Assembly (NCBI GenBank): GCA_016342325.1
Contig: JAEINR010000002.1
Location: 62,001 to 126,000 of the forward strand
DNA: 64,000 nucleotides
Source of the DNA: Desulfobacterium sp.
GTDB lineage: Bacteria > Desulfobacterota > Desulfobacteria > Desulfobacterales > Desulfobacteraceae
Direction of reading: 5' to 3'
This document shows, piece by piece, positions 53,247 to 62,986 of the stretch (position 1 is its first letter; every line of letters starts with the position of its first letter). The position numbers were made by a program, and so were the translations under genes. The notes under the pieces are model-generated. The model saw nothing but the letters and a program-made list of their open reading frames with translations. It made no database searches and was not told the DNA's origin.

Positions 53247-54308
53247 CTATTCGACGGTCTCAAGCCGCATCAAAGCGAGGGTTTTCAATCGTTCCAGCAT
53301 GTTTTTTACATAGACCACCTGCTCGCAGGCATACCGCCGCTCCAGGCGAAGGTTCTCCTCCAGTGAGAGGTTCTCGTCCGGCTCGGTCTGGCTGGGTTCC
53401 CTTCTCGGAAGAAGGGGGTCCGGTCCCTCGCTGTCGTGGCGAATCCCCTTGGATCGGTAGCCCACCACCTGCTCCAGGGCAAACACCTTAACCTGGGGGT
53501 GGGTGCTGCCCAGCATGAGAAGATCAAACATAAGCTTTACCTGGGGCAGGTCGTCCTCCCCCTGGAGCACCCCCTGGTGGCCGAATCCGGTTTTGTCCTT
53601 GACCCGGCACACCCCCTTGATGTGGGCATGGCGGATGTGGGGCGCCATGGCGGCCAGGGCCTCCAGGGGATATTCATTGGCGTTGATCATGTTGCCGAAG
53701 TCAAAGAGAAGCTTGATCCTGGGGCTTGCCACGGTTTCAATGATCTTGACAAGCTCCCTTGCCTTGAGGGCTTCGTGGGATTCCAGCACAAAGGTAAGAT
53801 CGTTGGCCTCTGCCACTTGTGCTACTTTTTTAAGATCCAGGATGCCCCGCTCCATGATGGCGCTGAGCCGTCCTCCGTGGACAATGTAGAGGCGGATCCG
53901 CCGGATGCCGAGCCGGGTGGCCAGCTGCACGGCCTGGTTGATCTCCCGGGGGGCGGTGTTGCTGATCTCAAGCACCAGCTCCAGGCCCAGTCGCCGGGCT
54001 TGCCTTTCAATATCTTCCAGTTCCATGATGGATTTATTCCGAAGTCCCTTGCCCTTGCCGTAGTCGATGTGGATCCCCACCCCGTTCAGGCCGTTTTCAT
54101 AGGCAAAGTTCATTAGATCCTGGAGTTCGTAGCCGCTGTACTTGAAGTTCATGTTAAAGGAGTAGGTGTGGGCGTGGAGGTTGATGGCCTTGATGCGGTG
54201 GAGCAGCTTTTCGGCCGTGGCCCGGTCAAAGGCCGGTACGGGAATCCCCATGCGGGTATCGGCCTTTTCGGCCACAAGGCGGTTGAAATAGCGCTGAATC
54301 GTATCCAT
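53247..54308 (-). CDS. TIM-barrel sugar phosphate isomerase/epimerase-like protein
   Basis: About 353 residues from MDTIQRYFNRLV. YENGLNGVGIHIDYGKGKGL, LELVLEISNTAPREINQAVQ, NDLTFVLESHEALKAREL and KLLFDFGNMINANEYPLEAL fit the xylose isomerase/AP endonuclease 2 barrel with Glu, Asp and His as metal ligands; HIRHAHIKGVC closes the barrel. The N-terminus up to residue 60 and the Arg/Glu-rich tail are unlike usual members. The longer frame to 54674 is excluded because it runs through the dispersed repeat copy C. Substrate unknown. Confidence 0.75.
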   Translation of the reverse strand: MDTIQRYFNRLVAEKADTRMGIPVPAFDRATAEKLLHRIKAINLHAHTYSFNMNFKYSGYELQDLMNFAYENGLNGVGIHIDYGKGKGLRNKSIMELEDIERQARRLGLELVLEISNTAPREINQAVQLATRLGIRRIRLYIVHGGRLSAIMERGILDLKKVAQVAEANDLTFVLESHEALKARELVKIIETVASPRIKLLFDFGNMINANEYPLEALAAMAPHIRHAHIKGVCRVKDKTGFGHQGVLQGEDDLPQVKLMFDLLMLGSTHPQVKVFALEQVVGYRSKGIRHDSEGPDPLLPRREPSQTEPDENLSLEENLRLERRYACEQVVYVKNMLERLKTLALMRLETVE

Positions 54309-54321
54309 GGAGAGTGCCCCC

Positions 54322-54424
54322 TTAGCTTCTTGGATCTGATTTTCGTGTTGCTTTGGCAAGAGAATCAGAAAACTTTTTTGGTTCTGGCTTGTCCAGGTTA
54401 AGCGTTTGCAGTCGAATTGATACC
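54322..54424. repeat. Dispersed repeat, copy C (gap 54309-54695)
   Basis: The longest copy. It matches copy B over 54322-54402 and copy A over 54381-54402, and carries CGTTTGCAGTCGAATTGATACC at 54403-54424, whose core recurs at 62987-63003. The rest of this roughly 390-nt gap has a TTGACA at 54574 with only a poor -10 behind it, before aapJ, and no gene. Confidence 0.8.
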
Positions 54425-54695
54425 TGTATTCCCTGGCAAAAGTCGTGATGGGTTTTATCGCCATCTGGGAGGAGCTATAGCCTGTTTTTTGGGAAAAATC
54501 AAAACAAAATAGGAGAATTGCCCCCTGTTTGGGGTGTTTTATGTTCAAAATCTTCCAGTGAGCAATTGTAAAATTGACAAAACAAATTCCTGATACTACT
54601 CCTGTGTCAATAGATATAGGGGCTGGGTCCACGCCTTTGGGGCTGAATCCAATCTTTTTTTTGAGTTTACCCAATCAATGGAACAGGAGAAAGGT

Positions 54696-55712
54696 ATGAA
54701 AAAGCACTTTTTAGGTTCACTGAAACTGATGATGGTTGCCTCCCTCATGGCGGCCCTGCCGGCCTGGGCTGGCACCCTGGACGATGTTCGCACCGCCGGC
54801 TATGTCAAGTGCGGCGTCAACCCCAACAACCCCGGATTCTCAGCCCTGGACAGCAAGGGAGAGCGGATCGGGTTTGACATCGATTTCTGCCGGGCCCTGG
54901 CCGCAGCCGTCAATGTGGATGCCAAGTTTGTGCCCCTGACATCCAAGGAGCGTTTGCCGGCCCTCCAGTCCGGTGAGATCGATTTCCTCTCCCGGACTAC
55001 CACCTGGACCATGAGTCGGGACACCCGCATGGGACTCGACTTTGCCGCCACGGTGCTCTACGACGGCCAGGGATTCATGGTCAGGAAAGATCTTGGGATC
55101 AAGAGCGCGAAAGAGCTTGACGGCGCTTCTGTCTGCCTGGCCACGGGTACCACCACCGAGCTCAACGTGGCCGATTATTTCCGGAAAAACAACATGACTT
55201 TCAAGCCCGTTGTGTTTGAAAAGCAGGAGGATGTTCGCAAGGCCTATGACGCGGGCCGTTGCGACTGCCACACCACGGATATCTCAGGCCTTGCGGCCCA
55301 GCGCACCCTGATGACCAAGCCGGAAGAGCACCTGATCCTTCCCGAGGTGATCTCCAAGGAGCCCCTGGCCCCCCTCACCCGCCATGGTGACGACCAGTGG
55401 AACGACATTGCAAGATGGGTGATCAACGCCACCATTGCTGCTGAGGAGAACAACATCACCCAGGCCAATGTGGAGACCGTTGCCAAGACCACCACCAACC
55501 CGGGGATCAAGCGGATGCTGGGCATCACCGGCACCCTATGGCAGGACATGGGCCTGGATAAGGATGCGCCCATCCGAATCATCAAGGCCGTTGGCAACTA
55601 CGGCGAGATCTTTGAGCGGAGCCTGGGCAAGAACACGCCCCTTCGCATGGAGCGGGGCCTGAACCAGCTTTGGAGCAAGGGCGGCGTTCTTTATACGCCT
55701 CCTTTCCGTTAA
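54696..55712 (+). CDS. aapJ: Amino-acid ABC transporter substrate-binding protein, AapJ type
   Basis: About 338 residues. A signal peptide (LKLMMVASLMAALPAWA) precedes a type 3 solute-binding domain: GYVKCGVNPNNPGFSALDSK, then DIDFCRALAAAVNVDAKFVP, LQSGEIDFLSRTTTWTMSRD and VCLATGTTTELNVADYFRK. AapJ proteins bind a broad range of L-amino acids in the periplasm. AGGAGAAAGG precedes the ATG at 54696. First gene of an aapJQMP set. Confidence 0.92.
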   Translation: MKKHFLGSLKLMMVASLMAALPAWAGTLDDVRTAGYVKCGVNPNNPGFSALDSKGERIGFDIDFCRALAAAVNVDAKFVPLTSKERLPALQSGEIDFLSRTTTWTMSRDTRMGLDFAATVLYDGQGFMVRKDLGIKSAKELDGASVCLATGTTTELNVADYFRKNNMTFKPVVFEKQEDVRKAYDAGRCDCHTTDISGLAAQRTLMTKPEEHLILPEVISKEPLAPLTRHGDDQWNDIARWVINATIAAEENNITQANVETVAKTTTNPGIKRMLGITGTLWQDMGLDKDAPIRIIKAVGNYGEIFERSLGKNTPLRMERGLNQLWSKGGVLYTPPFR

Positions 55713-55856
55713 TAGCCCCCACCCTTATAGATGGTCGCACGGGAACGGATGCCGGGTTTTCCTGTTGTAATAGGAAATGGCCGCTGTTCCTCTGCGAGAA
55801 GCTATAATCCGGTTGCGGCCGCAAGGCCGTGACCGATCATCGAGTCGAGATTCTTT

Positions 55857-57239
55857 ATGACAGACAGCGCTTCCATGCCGGCACCGGAAAAAATTCCGTT
55901 CTGGCGAAATCCAACCATCCGGGCCTACGGGTTCCAGGCCGTTATGCTCGTCGGCCTTGTTTTACTTGCCCTGGTCATCTACCGGAACACCCTGGCCAAC
56001 CTCACCCTGAGGGGGATCAACACGGGTTTCGCCTTTCTCTCTAACGAAGCCGGGTTCGGCATCGGAGAGACCTCGGCCATCCCCATGATCAATCCCGGGT
56101 TCTTTTATTTTCTTTTCTCCACCCTGGGCGTTGCCCTGGGCCTCTTTTTGCTCTTCCGCTATCTTATCCAGGCGGAGGGCAACGGGAAAAACAGGTTCAT
56201 GCTTGCCGCCGGCGGGGTCCTGTTCATCGGTTCCCTGGGGTGCTTCTACACCTCCATATCCCTGGTGGAGACCTACACCTACACCCATGCCGCCACCTAT
56301 GTGACGGCCCTTGTCACGGGGTTGATCAACACCCTCAAGGTGGCGGTGCTGGGGTGTGTGTTGTCCACCATCCTGGGGCTGTTCATTGCGTTGGCCCGGC
56401 TATCGCCCAACTGGCTGTTGAAGAAGCTTGCCCACGCATACATTGAGATCAACCGTAACATCCCGGTGCTCATGCATCTCTTCTTCTGGTACTTCATCGT
56501 GTTCCAGCGGCTTCCCGGGGTGAGACAGAGCGCCTCGTTGTTTGACACCGTTTTTTTCAACAATCGGGGGGTCTATCTGCCACGGCCGGTTTTCCAGGAG
56601 AATTTTGCCCTTTTTTTCGTGGCTATTTTTCTTTCCCTCGTGATCGTTCTCTTTTTGTGGCTCCACGGCCGGAAACGCCAGGGGCTGACCGGTAAAAAAA
56701 CGCCCCTGATGGTCCCCTGCCTCGGGGTTATGATCGGGCTTCCCGCCCTGGTCTACCTTTTTACCGGCACTCCCTTTCATTTTGATTATCCTGTGTTGAA
56801 AGGGTTCAATTTCAAGGGCGGCATGACCCTCACCCCGGAGTTCATGGCCCTTGTCACGGGTCTGACCGTGTATGTATCCGCCTTTAACGCGGAGATCATC
56901 CGAAGCGGCATCGAATCCGTATCCAAAGGTCAGACCGAGGCCGGCCGGGCGCTTTCCATGTCCGAAGGCCGGATCATGCGCAAGGTGGTCCTGCCCCAGG
57001 CCCTGCGGGTGATCATTCCCCCCATGACCAGCGAATACCTGGCCATAGCCAAGAACTCCTCCCTGGCTGTTGCCATCGGGTACCCGGATCTGGTGAGCAT
57101 CGGGGGTACCATCCTCAACCAGACCGGTCAGTCCATCGAGGTCATTGGCATCTGGATGACCGTCTATCTTATCATCAGTCTTCTCATCTCCATTGGAATG
57201 AACTGGTACAACGCCAAAATCAGGTTAATACAGCGATGA
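55857..57239 (+). CDS. aapQ: Amino-acid ABC transporter permease, AapQ type
   Basis: 460 residues with about eight hydrophobic segments. GLINTLKVAVLGCVLSTILG marks the start of the transport domain; YVSAFNAEIIRSGIESVSKG, then TEAGRALSMSEGRIMRKVVL and PQALRVIIPPMTSEYLAIAK are the HAAT-type EAA loop. Longer than common AapQ by an extended loop (about residues 250-310). Overlaps aapM by 4 nt (ATGA). Confidence 0.92.
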   Translation: MTDSASMPAPEKIPFWRNPTIRAYGFQAVMLVGLVLLALVIYRNTLANLTLRGINTGFAFLSNEAGFGIGETSAIPMINPGFFYFLFSTLGVALGLFLLFRYLIQAEGNGKNRFMLAAGGVLFIGSLGCFYTSISLVETYTYTHAATYVTALVTGLINTLKVAVLGCVLSTILGLFIALARLSPNWLLKKLAHAYIEINRNIPVLMHLFFWYFIVFQRLPGVRQSASLFDTVFFNNRGVYLPRPVFQENFALFFVAIFLSLVIVLFLWLHGRKRQGLTGKKTPLMVPCLGVMIGLPALVYLFTGTPFHFDYPVLKGFNFKGGMTLTPEFMALVTGLTVYVSAFNAEIIRSGIESVSKGQTEAGRALSMSEGRIMRKVVLPQALRVIIPPMTSEYLAIAKNSSLAVAIGYPDLVSIGGTILNQTGQSIEVIGIWMTVYLIISLLISIGMNWYNAKIRLIQR

Positions 57240-58324
57240 AAACCACAGTACAGCCCTACCGCGGGGACCGCCCGCCCATTTTTAAGACCGGCGCCCTCAA
57301 CTGGATGAAGAACAATCTTTTTTCGCCCTGGTACAATGCCGTGCTCACGGTGGTGACTGGGGCCCTTCTTTATATCCTCGTCACCCCCCTGTGGCGGTGG
57401 GGCGTGACCAATGCCTGCTTCGGCACCACCCCCGATGTCTGCAAAGACAACCACGGGGCCTGCTGGGCCTTTATCCAGGACATGTGGCCCGTGTTCATGG
57501 TGGGCACCTATCCCAGTGACCAGCGGTGGCGGGTGGCCCTTGCCGCAGGCCTGGTGGCGGTGCTCATTATCGCCACCCTGTTCCGGGCCCTTCGGAAACA
57601 GCGGGTACTCCACCTTTGCTGGGTCCTGTCCCCTATTGTGATCTTCATTCTGGTCCGGGGGGGCGAGGTCTTTCATCTGTCCCATGTGCCCTCCACCCAG
57701 TGGGGCGGCCTCATGCTCACCGTGTTTCTCTCCCTGGTCAGCATGATCTTTGCCTTTCCCTTGAGTGTGCTCCTGGCCCTGGGCCGCCAGAGCGACATGC
57801 CCGTGATCCGGTCGGTGAGCGTGGCCTATATCGAGCTTGTCCGGGGGGTGCCGTTGATATCCATCCTGTTCATGGCCTCGGTGGTGCTTCCCCTGTTTTT
57901 CCCGCCTGAGATGGAGTTCAGCAAGATCATGCGGGCCGTGGTGGGCATCACCCTCTTCTTTGCCGCCTACCTTGCCGAAAACATCCGAGGCGGGCTCCAG
58001 GGACTTTCCCAGGGCCAGTATGAGGCCGCCGATGCCCTGGGACTGGGGTACTGGAAAAAGACGGGGTTCATCATCCTGCCCCAGGCCCTGCGCATTGTGC
58101 TGCCCCCCATGGTCAACAACTTCATCGGCATTCTCAAGGACACTTCCCTTGTCGGCATCATCGGGCTCATCGATCTGCTCCAGGTGGCCTTTGCCGCCAC
58201 CTCCAACCCCAAGTGGCTGGGAAAGATCGAAGAGGCCTATCTCTTTGTGGCACTGTTTTACTGGATCATGTGCTACAGCCTCTCCAAGTTCAGCCGGATT
58301 CTGGAAGAGCGTTACCAGCTATAG
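57236..58324 (+). CDS. aapM: Amino-acid ABC transporter permease, AapM type
   Basis: 362 residues. AYIELVRGVPLISILFMASV is the start of the core segment, then AENIRGGLQGLSQGQYEAAD and ALGLGYWKKTGFIILPQALR, the EAA loop, and FIGILKDTSLVGIIGLIDLL. The N-terminal part has several extra membrane segments. Forms the channel with AapQ. A 110-nt gap follows, before aapP. Confidence 0.92.
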   Translation: MKTTVQPYRGDRPPIFKTGALNWMKNNLFSPWYNAVLTVVTGALLYILVTPLWRWGVTNACFGTTPDVCKDNHGACWAFIQDMWPVFMVGTYPSDQRWRVALAAGLVAVLIIATLFRALRKQRVLHLCWVLSPIVIFILVRGGEVFHLSHVPSTQWGGLMLTVFLSLVSMIFAFPLSVLLALGRQSDMPVIRSVSVAYIELVRGVPLISILFMASVVLPLFFPPEMEFSKIMRAVVGITLFFAAYLAENIRGGLQGLSQGQYEAADALGLGYWKKTGFIILPQALRIVLPPMVNNFIGILKDTSLVGIIGLIDLLQVAFAATSNPKWLGKIEEAYLFVALFYWIMCYSLSKFSRILEERYQL

Positions 58325-58338
58325 ATGTTTGACCGGGA

Positions 58339-58367
58339 TTGACATTTGCTTTACCTAATACTAATAG
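58339..58367 (+). promoter_or_regulatory. Possible internal promoter before aapP
   Basis: TTGACA at 58339-58344 with TAATAG 17 nt later (58362-58367), in an AT-rich gap. The -35 is perfect but the -10 is weak, so it is only suggestive. Confidence 0.3.
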
Positions 58368-58434
58368 GAAAAGGGATTTATTCATATGCGGGGAGCGGTA
58401 AAGCGTTAACCGCATACACAACAGGAAAGATTGC

Positions 58435-59193
58435 ATGGAACATAATATCGATAATAAACCCGTCATGATAGAGATGAACCAGGTCAACAAGTGGTACGAT
58501 GATTACCACGCCCTGGACAACATCAACCTTAAGGTGAGAAAGGGCGAACGCATGGTGATCTGCGGTCCGTCCGGTTCGGGTAAGTCCACCCTCATCCGCA
58601 CCATCAACCGCCTGGAGGAGCACCAGTACGGCCAGATTATCGTGGAAGGGGTGGAGATGACCCCGGACGTGAAAAAGATCCACGAGATCCGAAAGGAGGT
58701 GGGCATGGTGTTCCAGCAGTTCAACCTCTTTCCCCACCTGACCGTGTTGAACAACATCACCTTGAGTCCCGTGTGGGAGCGGAACATCCCGAAAAAAGAG
58801 GCGGAGCAGACCGCACTTGCGCTGTTGGAGCGGGTGGGCATCCTGGAACAGGCCAACAAGTACCCGGGCCAGCTTTCCGGGGGCCAGCAGCAGCGGGTGG
58901 CCATTGCAAGGGCCCTGGCCATGAAGCCCAAGATCATGCTCTTTGACGAGCCCACTTCGGCCCTGGACCCGGAGATGATCAAGGAGGTCCTGGACGTGAT
59001 GCGGGAGCTTGCCATGAACGGCATGACCATGATGGTGGTGACCCATGAGATGGTCTTTGCCCGGGAGGTGGCCGACACCATGGTGTTCATGGATGCGGGC
59101 AGGATCGTTGAAAAATCGACCCCCAAAGAGTTCTTTTCCAACCCCAAAGAGGAGCGGACAAGACAGTTTCTCAACCAGATTTTGAACAATTAA
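58435..59193 (+). CDS. aapP: Amino-acid ABC transporter ATP-binding protein, AapP type
   Basis: 252 residues. Walker [20 protein letters not shown] near residue 42, Q-loop [18 protein letters not shown], signature [20 protein letters not shown], Walker [21 protein letters not shown] and [20 protein letters not shown]. Full match to polar amino-acid ATPases. AGGAAA precedes the ATG. Confidence 0.95.
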   Translation: MEHNIDNKPVMIEMNQVNKWYDDYHALDNINLKVRKGERMVICGPSGSGKSTLIRTINRLEEHQYGQIIVEGVEMTPDVKKIHEIRKEVGMVFQQFNLFPHLTVLNNITLSPVWERNIPKKEAEQTALALLERVGILEQANKYPGQLSGGQQQRVAIARALAMKPKIMLFDEPTSALDPEMIKEVLDVMRELAMNGMTMMVVTHEMVFAREVADTMVFMDAGRIVEKSTPKEFFSNPKEERTRQFLNQILNN

Positions 59194-59199
59194 GCAAAG

Positions 59200-61023
59200 G
59201 TGATCCAAGTGACAGAAGCAAATACCCCCAATGGGCGTCCCCTTCCCGGAACCGTGGTACACTATGATGAGATCGGCCGGATTATGGCCTGTGCAACCCC
59301 CAAGATCACCGGCAACCCCCATGCCTTTAATGCCCATGTGGGGGGGCAGTTTTTCTCAACCCCCCATGCCATGGCCCTTGGGGCCCAGCGTCACCAGGCG
59401 TTAAACTACACGGGGCTGCTTGGCTATCTGGCTGACCTTGCCCAGGAAAAGGGGGTCGCCCTGGTGGATTTTCTCAAGGAATTCTCCCCGGCAGAGGGCT
59501 TTTTTATTGATCTCACCGCTGCCTATGAAGATCTGTGGCAGCGTTCCGAACACCATCATCTCGATTTTGCCGGCTTCCTGGACCTCCGGAAACAGGAGAA
59601 GATCTTCCCCACGGGCTACCTTGACCACTGCCACGGCCAGATCGAAAGCCTGGTGCTCATGGCCCACTATTTTAAGGCCCGGCAAATTCCGGCAACCCCG
59701 GACCGGGTGGTGATGGGCACAGGCTTTAAGAACCTCTACAATGCCCTGGTAACCGTTCTTATGACCGGGGAGGTCCGGGTGGACCCCCAGGGAAGGGATG
59801 CAAGAGCGCCAAAGCCCGGCACCCTCCTGGTGCCACGGGGCCATTACCAGAGTCTTGTCAAGGCCCCCTCCTTCCACAACGGCCGTCTTAAGGTGATTGA
59901 GCGCATGGATGAAGCCCACCTCGAAGAGGCCCTTGAAAACCGGGGGGACATCAAGGCCGTCTACTTCAGCGTGGTGGCCAATCCTTCAGGAGACGTGATG
60001 CCGGAAGCGCAGATCCGGGGCATTGCCCGGGCGATCCTCCGGTACAACGCCCGTAATCCCAACGATCCCGTGTTTGTGGTGGCGGACCAGGTGTACAACG
60101 GCAGCCTCCTGAAAAAGGGGTTGGAAATTTTTTCCATTGCATCGGTCTCCGGGGCATCCCTTGGTGTGGATGATGACACTGTGAAATCCATGGCCATGTT
60201 CGACTACACCGTCACCATTGTCTCTCCGTCCAAGACCCTGGGGTATGCCTCGGCCCGGATCGGGTTTGCCGCCTCCAACGCCAAAATTCCCGGGGACCGG
60301 GACGATATCATCACCCGCATGGGCAATGTCCTTGGTCATGAGGGGTCGGACGGGGTGGAGGTGTCTGTGGAGACAGGGGCCCTGGGGGCCTATGCCTTTA
60401 CCCCACAGTCCTGGATCGATACCAACTCCGAGTATGTGAAAGCCCAGCTTGACCGGGCCAGAAACCATGTGGCGACCATTAACCGTTCCCTTGGTAAAGC
60501 GTTCTTCACCATCAACGACCCCGATGCCGGCTGGTATATCCTCTCAAGCTTTCCCAGGAAGCATCTTCCCTTGGGTATCCGGGACAGCACCGACCTGATG
60601 GCCTGGTTCATGGGGTATGCCCGGTTCCAGAAAGAGACCGGCGTCATTGTCCGGCCCGGTTCCCAGTTTGGTCTCGAAGCCCCCAACCTTGATCCCCAGG
60701 ATCACCTGATCCTGAGATCCACCCTTGCCATGAAACCGGAAGATCTGGACGCGTTCTTCCGCAGGCTCACCCAGGGTATCGTCAAGCTGGACAAGATGAA
60801 AGCGCTTGAGACCCTGACGGCAACACAACTTGGCGCCGCCATTGAGACGGCCCATGGCCTGGAACAGTTCATCCTGGGTACGGCCCAGGTGTTTTCCCTG
60901 GAGCGCCTCAGGGATTTCATCCAGAAGCCGGGACTCATGGACCTCTCCCTGGAAGAGGTGTGCATGCTGATCAAGGCCCTTGCCATGGACGAGGTAACCA
61001 CCGTCCTTTCCTTTGCCGATTAA
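59200..61023 (+). CDS. Large PLP-dependent (fold type I) aminotransferase-like enzyme
   Basis: About 607 residues, larger than normal class I aminotransferases (near 400). The PLP lysine is in SPSKTLGYASARIGFAASN near residue 343; VANPSGDVMPEAQIRG and VVADQVYNG are the usual Asn and Asp/Tyr sites. About 130 residues precede the aminotransferase fold (HVGGQFFSTPHAMALGAQRH) and about 80 helical residues follow it. It lies 6 nt after the amino-acid transporter ATPase, so it probably acts on an imported amino acid. Aspartate 4-decarboxylase has a similar length but I see no clear match; substrate unknown. Start GTG 59200 or, with a better ribosome site, GTG 59209. Confidence 0.75.
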   Translation: MIQVTEANTPNGRPLPGTVVHYDEIGRIMACATPKITGNPHAFNAHVGGQFFSTPHAMALGAQRHQALNYTGLLGYLADLAQEKGVALVDFLKEFSPAEGFFIDLTAAYEDLWQRSEHHHLDFAGFLDLRKQEKIFPTGYLDHCHGQIESLVLMAHYFKARQIPATPDRVVMGTGFKNLYNALVTVLMTGEVRVDPQGRDARAPKPGTLLVPRGHYQSLVKAPSFHNGRLKVIERMDEAHLEEALENRGDIKAVYFSVVANPSGDVMPEAQIRGIARAILRYNARNPNDPVFVVADQVYNGSLLKKGLEIFSIASVSGASLGVDDDTVKSMAMFDYTVTIVSPSKTLGYASARIGFAASNAKIPGDRDDIITRMGNVLGHEGSDGVEVSVETGALGAYAFTPQSWIDTNSEYVKAQLDRARNHVATINRSLGKAFFTINDPDAGWYILSSFPRKHLPLGIRDSTDLMAWFMGYARFQKETGVIVRPGSQFGLEAPNLDPQDHLILRSTLAMKPEDLDAFFRRLTQGIVKLDKMKALETLTATQLGAAIETAHGLEQFILGTAQVFSLERLRDFIQKPGLMDLSLEEVCMLIKALAMDEVTTVLSFAD

Positions 61024-61031
61024 TCCCCGCT

Positions 61032-61155
61032 GGGATCAGGCCTAGCTTATTCGCTTATATCTGTGGGGTCAGGCTTAGCTTATTGTCGTTTTTAACAAAA
61101 CGACAATAAGCTAAGCCTGACCCCTTTTTTTTTCAATAAGCCAAGCCTGACCCCG
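61032..61155. repeat. REP-like palindromic cluster; 61065-61133 also forms a strong terminator
   Basis: A core palindrome with a perfect 28-bp stem (61065-61092 and 61097-61124), a TAAC loop and nine T behind it. The arm begins GGGGTCAGGCTTAGCTTATT. Degenerate copies flank it: GGGATCAGGCCTAGCTTATT at 61032 in the same direction, and AATAAGCCAAGCCTGACCCC ending near 61154 in the opposite. The GGGGTCAGGCTT theme resembles palindromes that accompany Y1 (REP-associated) transposases. It lies 9 nt after the aminotransferase stop and can act as its terminator. The rest of the gap to 61334 shows no gene. Confidence 0.85.
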
Positions 61156-61334
61156 TTCCTTTCCTTGACTTTTGTCCGTAACCGACTATCTTTATATCCG
61201 TTTTTCAACAAAAGGCTTGTAAACAGAAACGATCGGAGATATTTTCACGGTCGGGCAGTGTGCCCGCCATCCGTCCGCTAGGGCCGGCCTGTTATCAATC
61301 GCCCCTGGCAAATGAACGAGGAGCCAAACAAGAC

Positions 61335-62885
61335 GTGACCAGCCAAACCAATTCCCTGGAGATCGCCCCCATCCAGACCGTACGCACCCGGGAAACCGAT
61401 GTGACCCGCGTGGTGCATTCCGGGCTCATCATGCGACCCATCTATGAACTGGAAGGGCGCAGGTTTACCACAGACGGGGAGGAGGGCCAGGACCTGCGGG
61501 ATCTTGTGGATCTCATGTGGGTGGCCTTTGCCGTCCTGGACGCTGTGTCCGAGCTGACCGAGTACCATGTGGGCGCCACCCGGCAAGAGGTGCTGGAAAA
61601 GGTGACCCCGGCCATTCGGAACCAGGTGCGGGTGGCTGGAGGCGATCTGTCCGAAGCGGCGCTTCTGGAGCTGTTACGAAAGGTGTTCGATCACCTGGTG
61701 AACAGGGAGAACCGTTATCTTCCCTTTGAATACCGATATTTTGACGGGGCGGCCAGCGCGTTCAAGCCCCGGCGGTTCTGGCTGATCAAGGCCGTGTACA
61801 CGGGCAAGGGCCAGGAGACCCTGTTCTCCCTTACCGAAGAGGGGTATGCCGCCTATTTCGGCCTTTACGAAACCAGCGCCCTTGACTCCACGGCCATTGG
61901 AAATCTTCGCATCAAGCTCCTCATCGAGCGGGGGAACGTGGACGACGCCATTGCTGTGGCAGAGCAGAACAACAAGCAGTGCACCCGTAAGGCCCACGAC
62001 ATTCGCAACACCCGCCGGGCCATCCAGCGGAACATCCATTCCATCGATTTTGGCAGGATCAACGCCATGGCCGACGAGGGCACGGGCCAGGCCACCCAGA
62101 TCCAGCGGGAGAGCAGTCGCCTCCACTACATGGTCCTGGACAACCTCCAGGTGACGGAGAATGGGGCCCAGGAGTTCAAGCTCCGGCAGCTGGCCCGGCA
62201 CCTCAAGCGGTTGAATCTGCGGCAGATGGAACTGGTGGGGGAGCTCCAGCGGTTGCCCGACGACTATCACCAGAACAGCTACAAACTATTCAGAAAACGA
62301 AACCCGGGAATCCTGCCTGCCCTGGACGAGGTACTGCGCCGGGTGTGCCGCATGGAAGAGAATGATGCCGCGGCTGTTGGCCGGGAGTTCATTGCCATGT
62401 TCGACCCCCCGGCCCAGCCTCCTTTGTTTGATCCGGGATCCATGATCGATTCCATCTGCCAAGCCCTGGACCGTCGCGCCACGGCAGGGGACAGGGGACA
62501 GGCCCTCCAGGAGATTGACGGGGAGTCTGTTGAGCATTATGAGGCGGAACTCACCGAACCCCTGATGCGGCAGGCCCGGAGGATGATTCAAAACCGGGTG
62601 GCGAAATCCGAGGGCACAATGATGGAAGATCTTCTGAAAGAGGCGATCCTCGACCAGGAGGCCCCACTGTTGTCCACGGCCGTGGCCTTGACCGTGTTCC
62701 AGTCCATCATTGGCCATGCCAACGGCAGCCGGTACGGATTCCAGGTGCGGCGTGTCTCAAAGGCGGAACCGTTATCCCTTGAGCTGCCCGGGGGCAGACG
62801 CTACCGGGGAGACCATCTGGTGCTCACCCCCGTGGAATCGGATTTTCCGGTCCTGGGCAACTATAGCTCTGGCCAGACCAATTGA
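61335..62885 (+). CDS. Probable kleisin-like subunit of an SMC complex (MukF/MksF/JetA type)
   Basis: About 516 residues from GTG 61335 (GAGGAG upstream); the frame is open from 61260. Not recognised by a strong motif. LVDLMWVAFAVLDAVSEL and KVFDHLVNRENRYLPFEYRY with FWLIKAVYTGKGQETLFSLT look like a winged-helix domain in the N-terminal third; the centre is helical (VAEQNNKQCTRKAHDIRNTR), and the C-terminal part has another helical/winged region. This layout fits kleisins of MukBEF, MksBEF and Wadjet complexes. The next genes are a 257-residue protein and a gene starting with a P-loop, the same order as mksF-mksE-mksB and jetA-jetB-jetC. It has no enzymatic motif. Function inferred from context. 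Confidence 0.55.
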   Translation: MTSQTNSLEIAPIQTVRTRETDVTRVVHSGLIMRPIYELEGRRFTTDGEEGQDLRDLVDLMWVAFAVLDAVSELTEYHVGATRQEVLEKVTPAIRNQVRVAGGDLSEAALLELLRKVFDHLVNRENRYLPFEYRYFDGAASAFKPRRFWLIKAVYTGKGQETLFSLTEEGYAAYFGLYETSALDSTAIGNLRIKLLIERGNVDDAIAVAEQNNKQCTRKAHDIRNTRRAIQRNIHSIDFGRINAMADEGTGQATQIQRESSRLHYMVLDNLQVTENGAQEFKLRQLARHLKRLNLRQMELVGELQRLPDDYHQNSYKLFRKRNPGILPALDEVLRRVCRMEENDAAAVGREFIAMFDPPAQPPLFDPGSMIDSICQALDRRATAGDRGQALQEIDGESVEHYEAELTEPLMRQARRMIQNRVAKSEGTMMEDLLKEAILDQEAPLLSTAVALTVFQSIIGHANGSRYGFQVRRVSKAEPLSLELPGGRRYRGDHLVLTPVESDFPVLGNYSSGQTN

Positions 62886-62986
62886 TACCGCTACCTATTA
62901 ATAATGGTGGGTTGGTATCACGTCATTTGACCGGCACTATGATTGGATTCATTCAAAGAAAAATATGGCCGGGCGTATAGCTGGTC

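Noticed and set aside
54309-54674. N-terminal extension of the sugar isomerase-like gene
   Set aside because: The extra 120 residues are encoded by dispersed repeat copy C and adjoining AT-rich DNA, and a better start exists at 54308.
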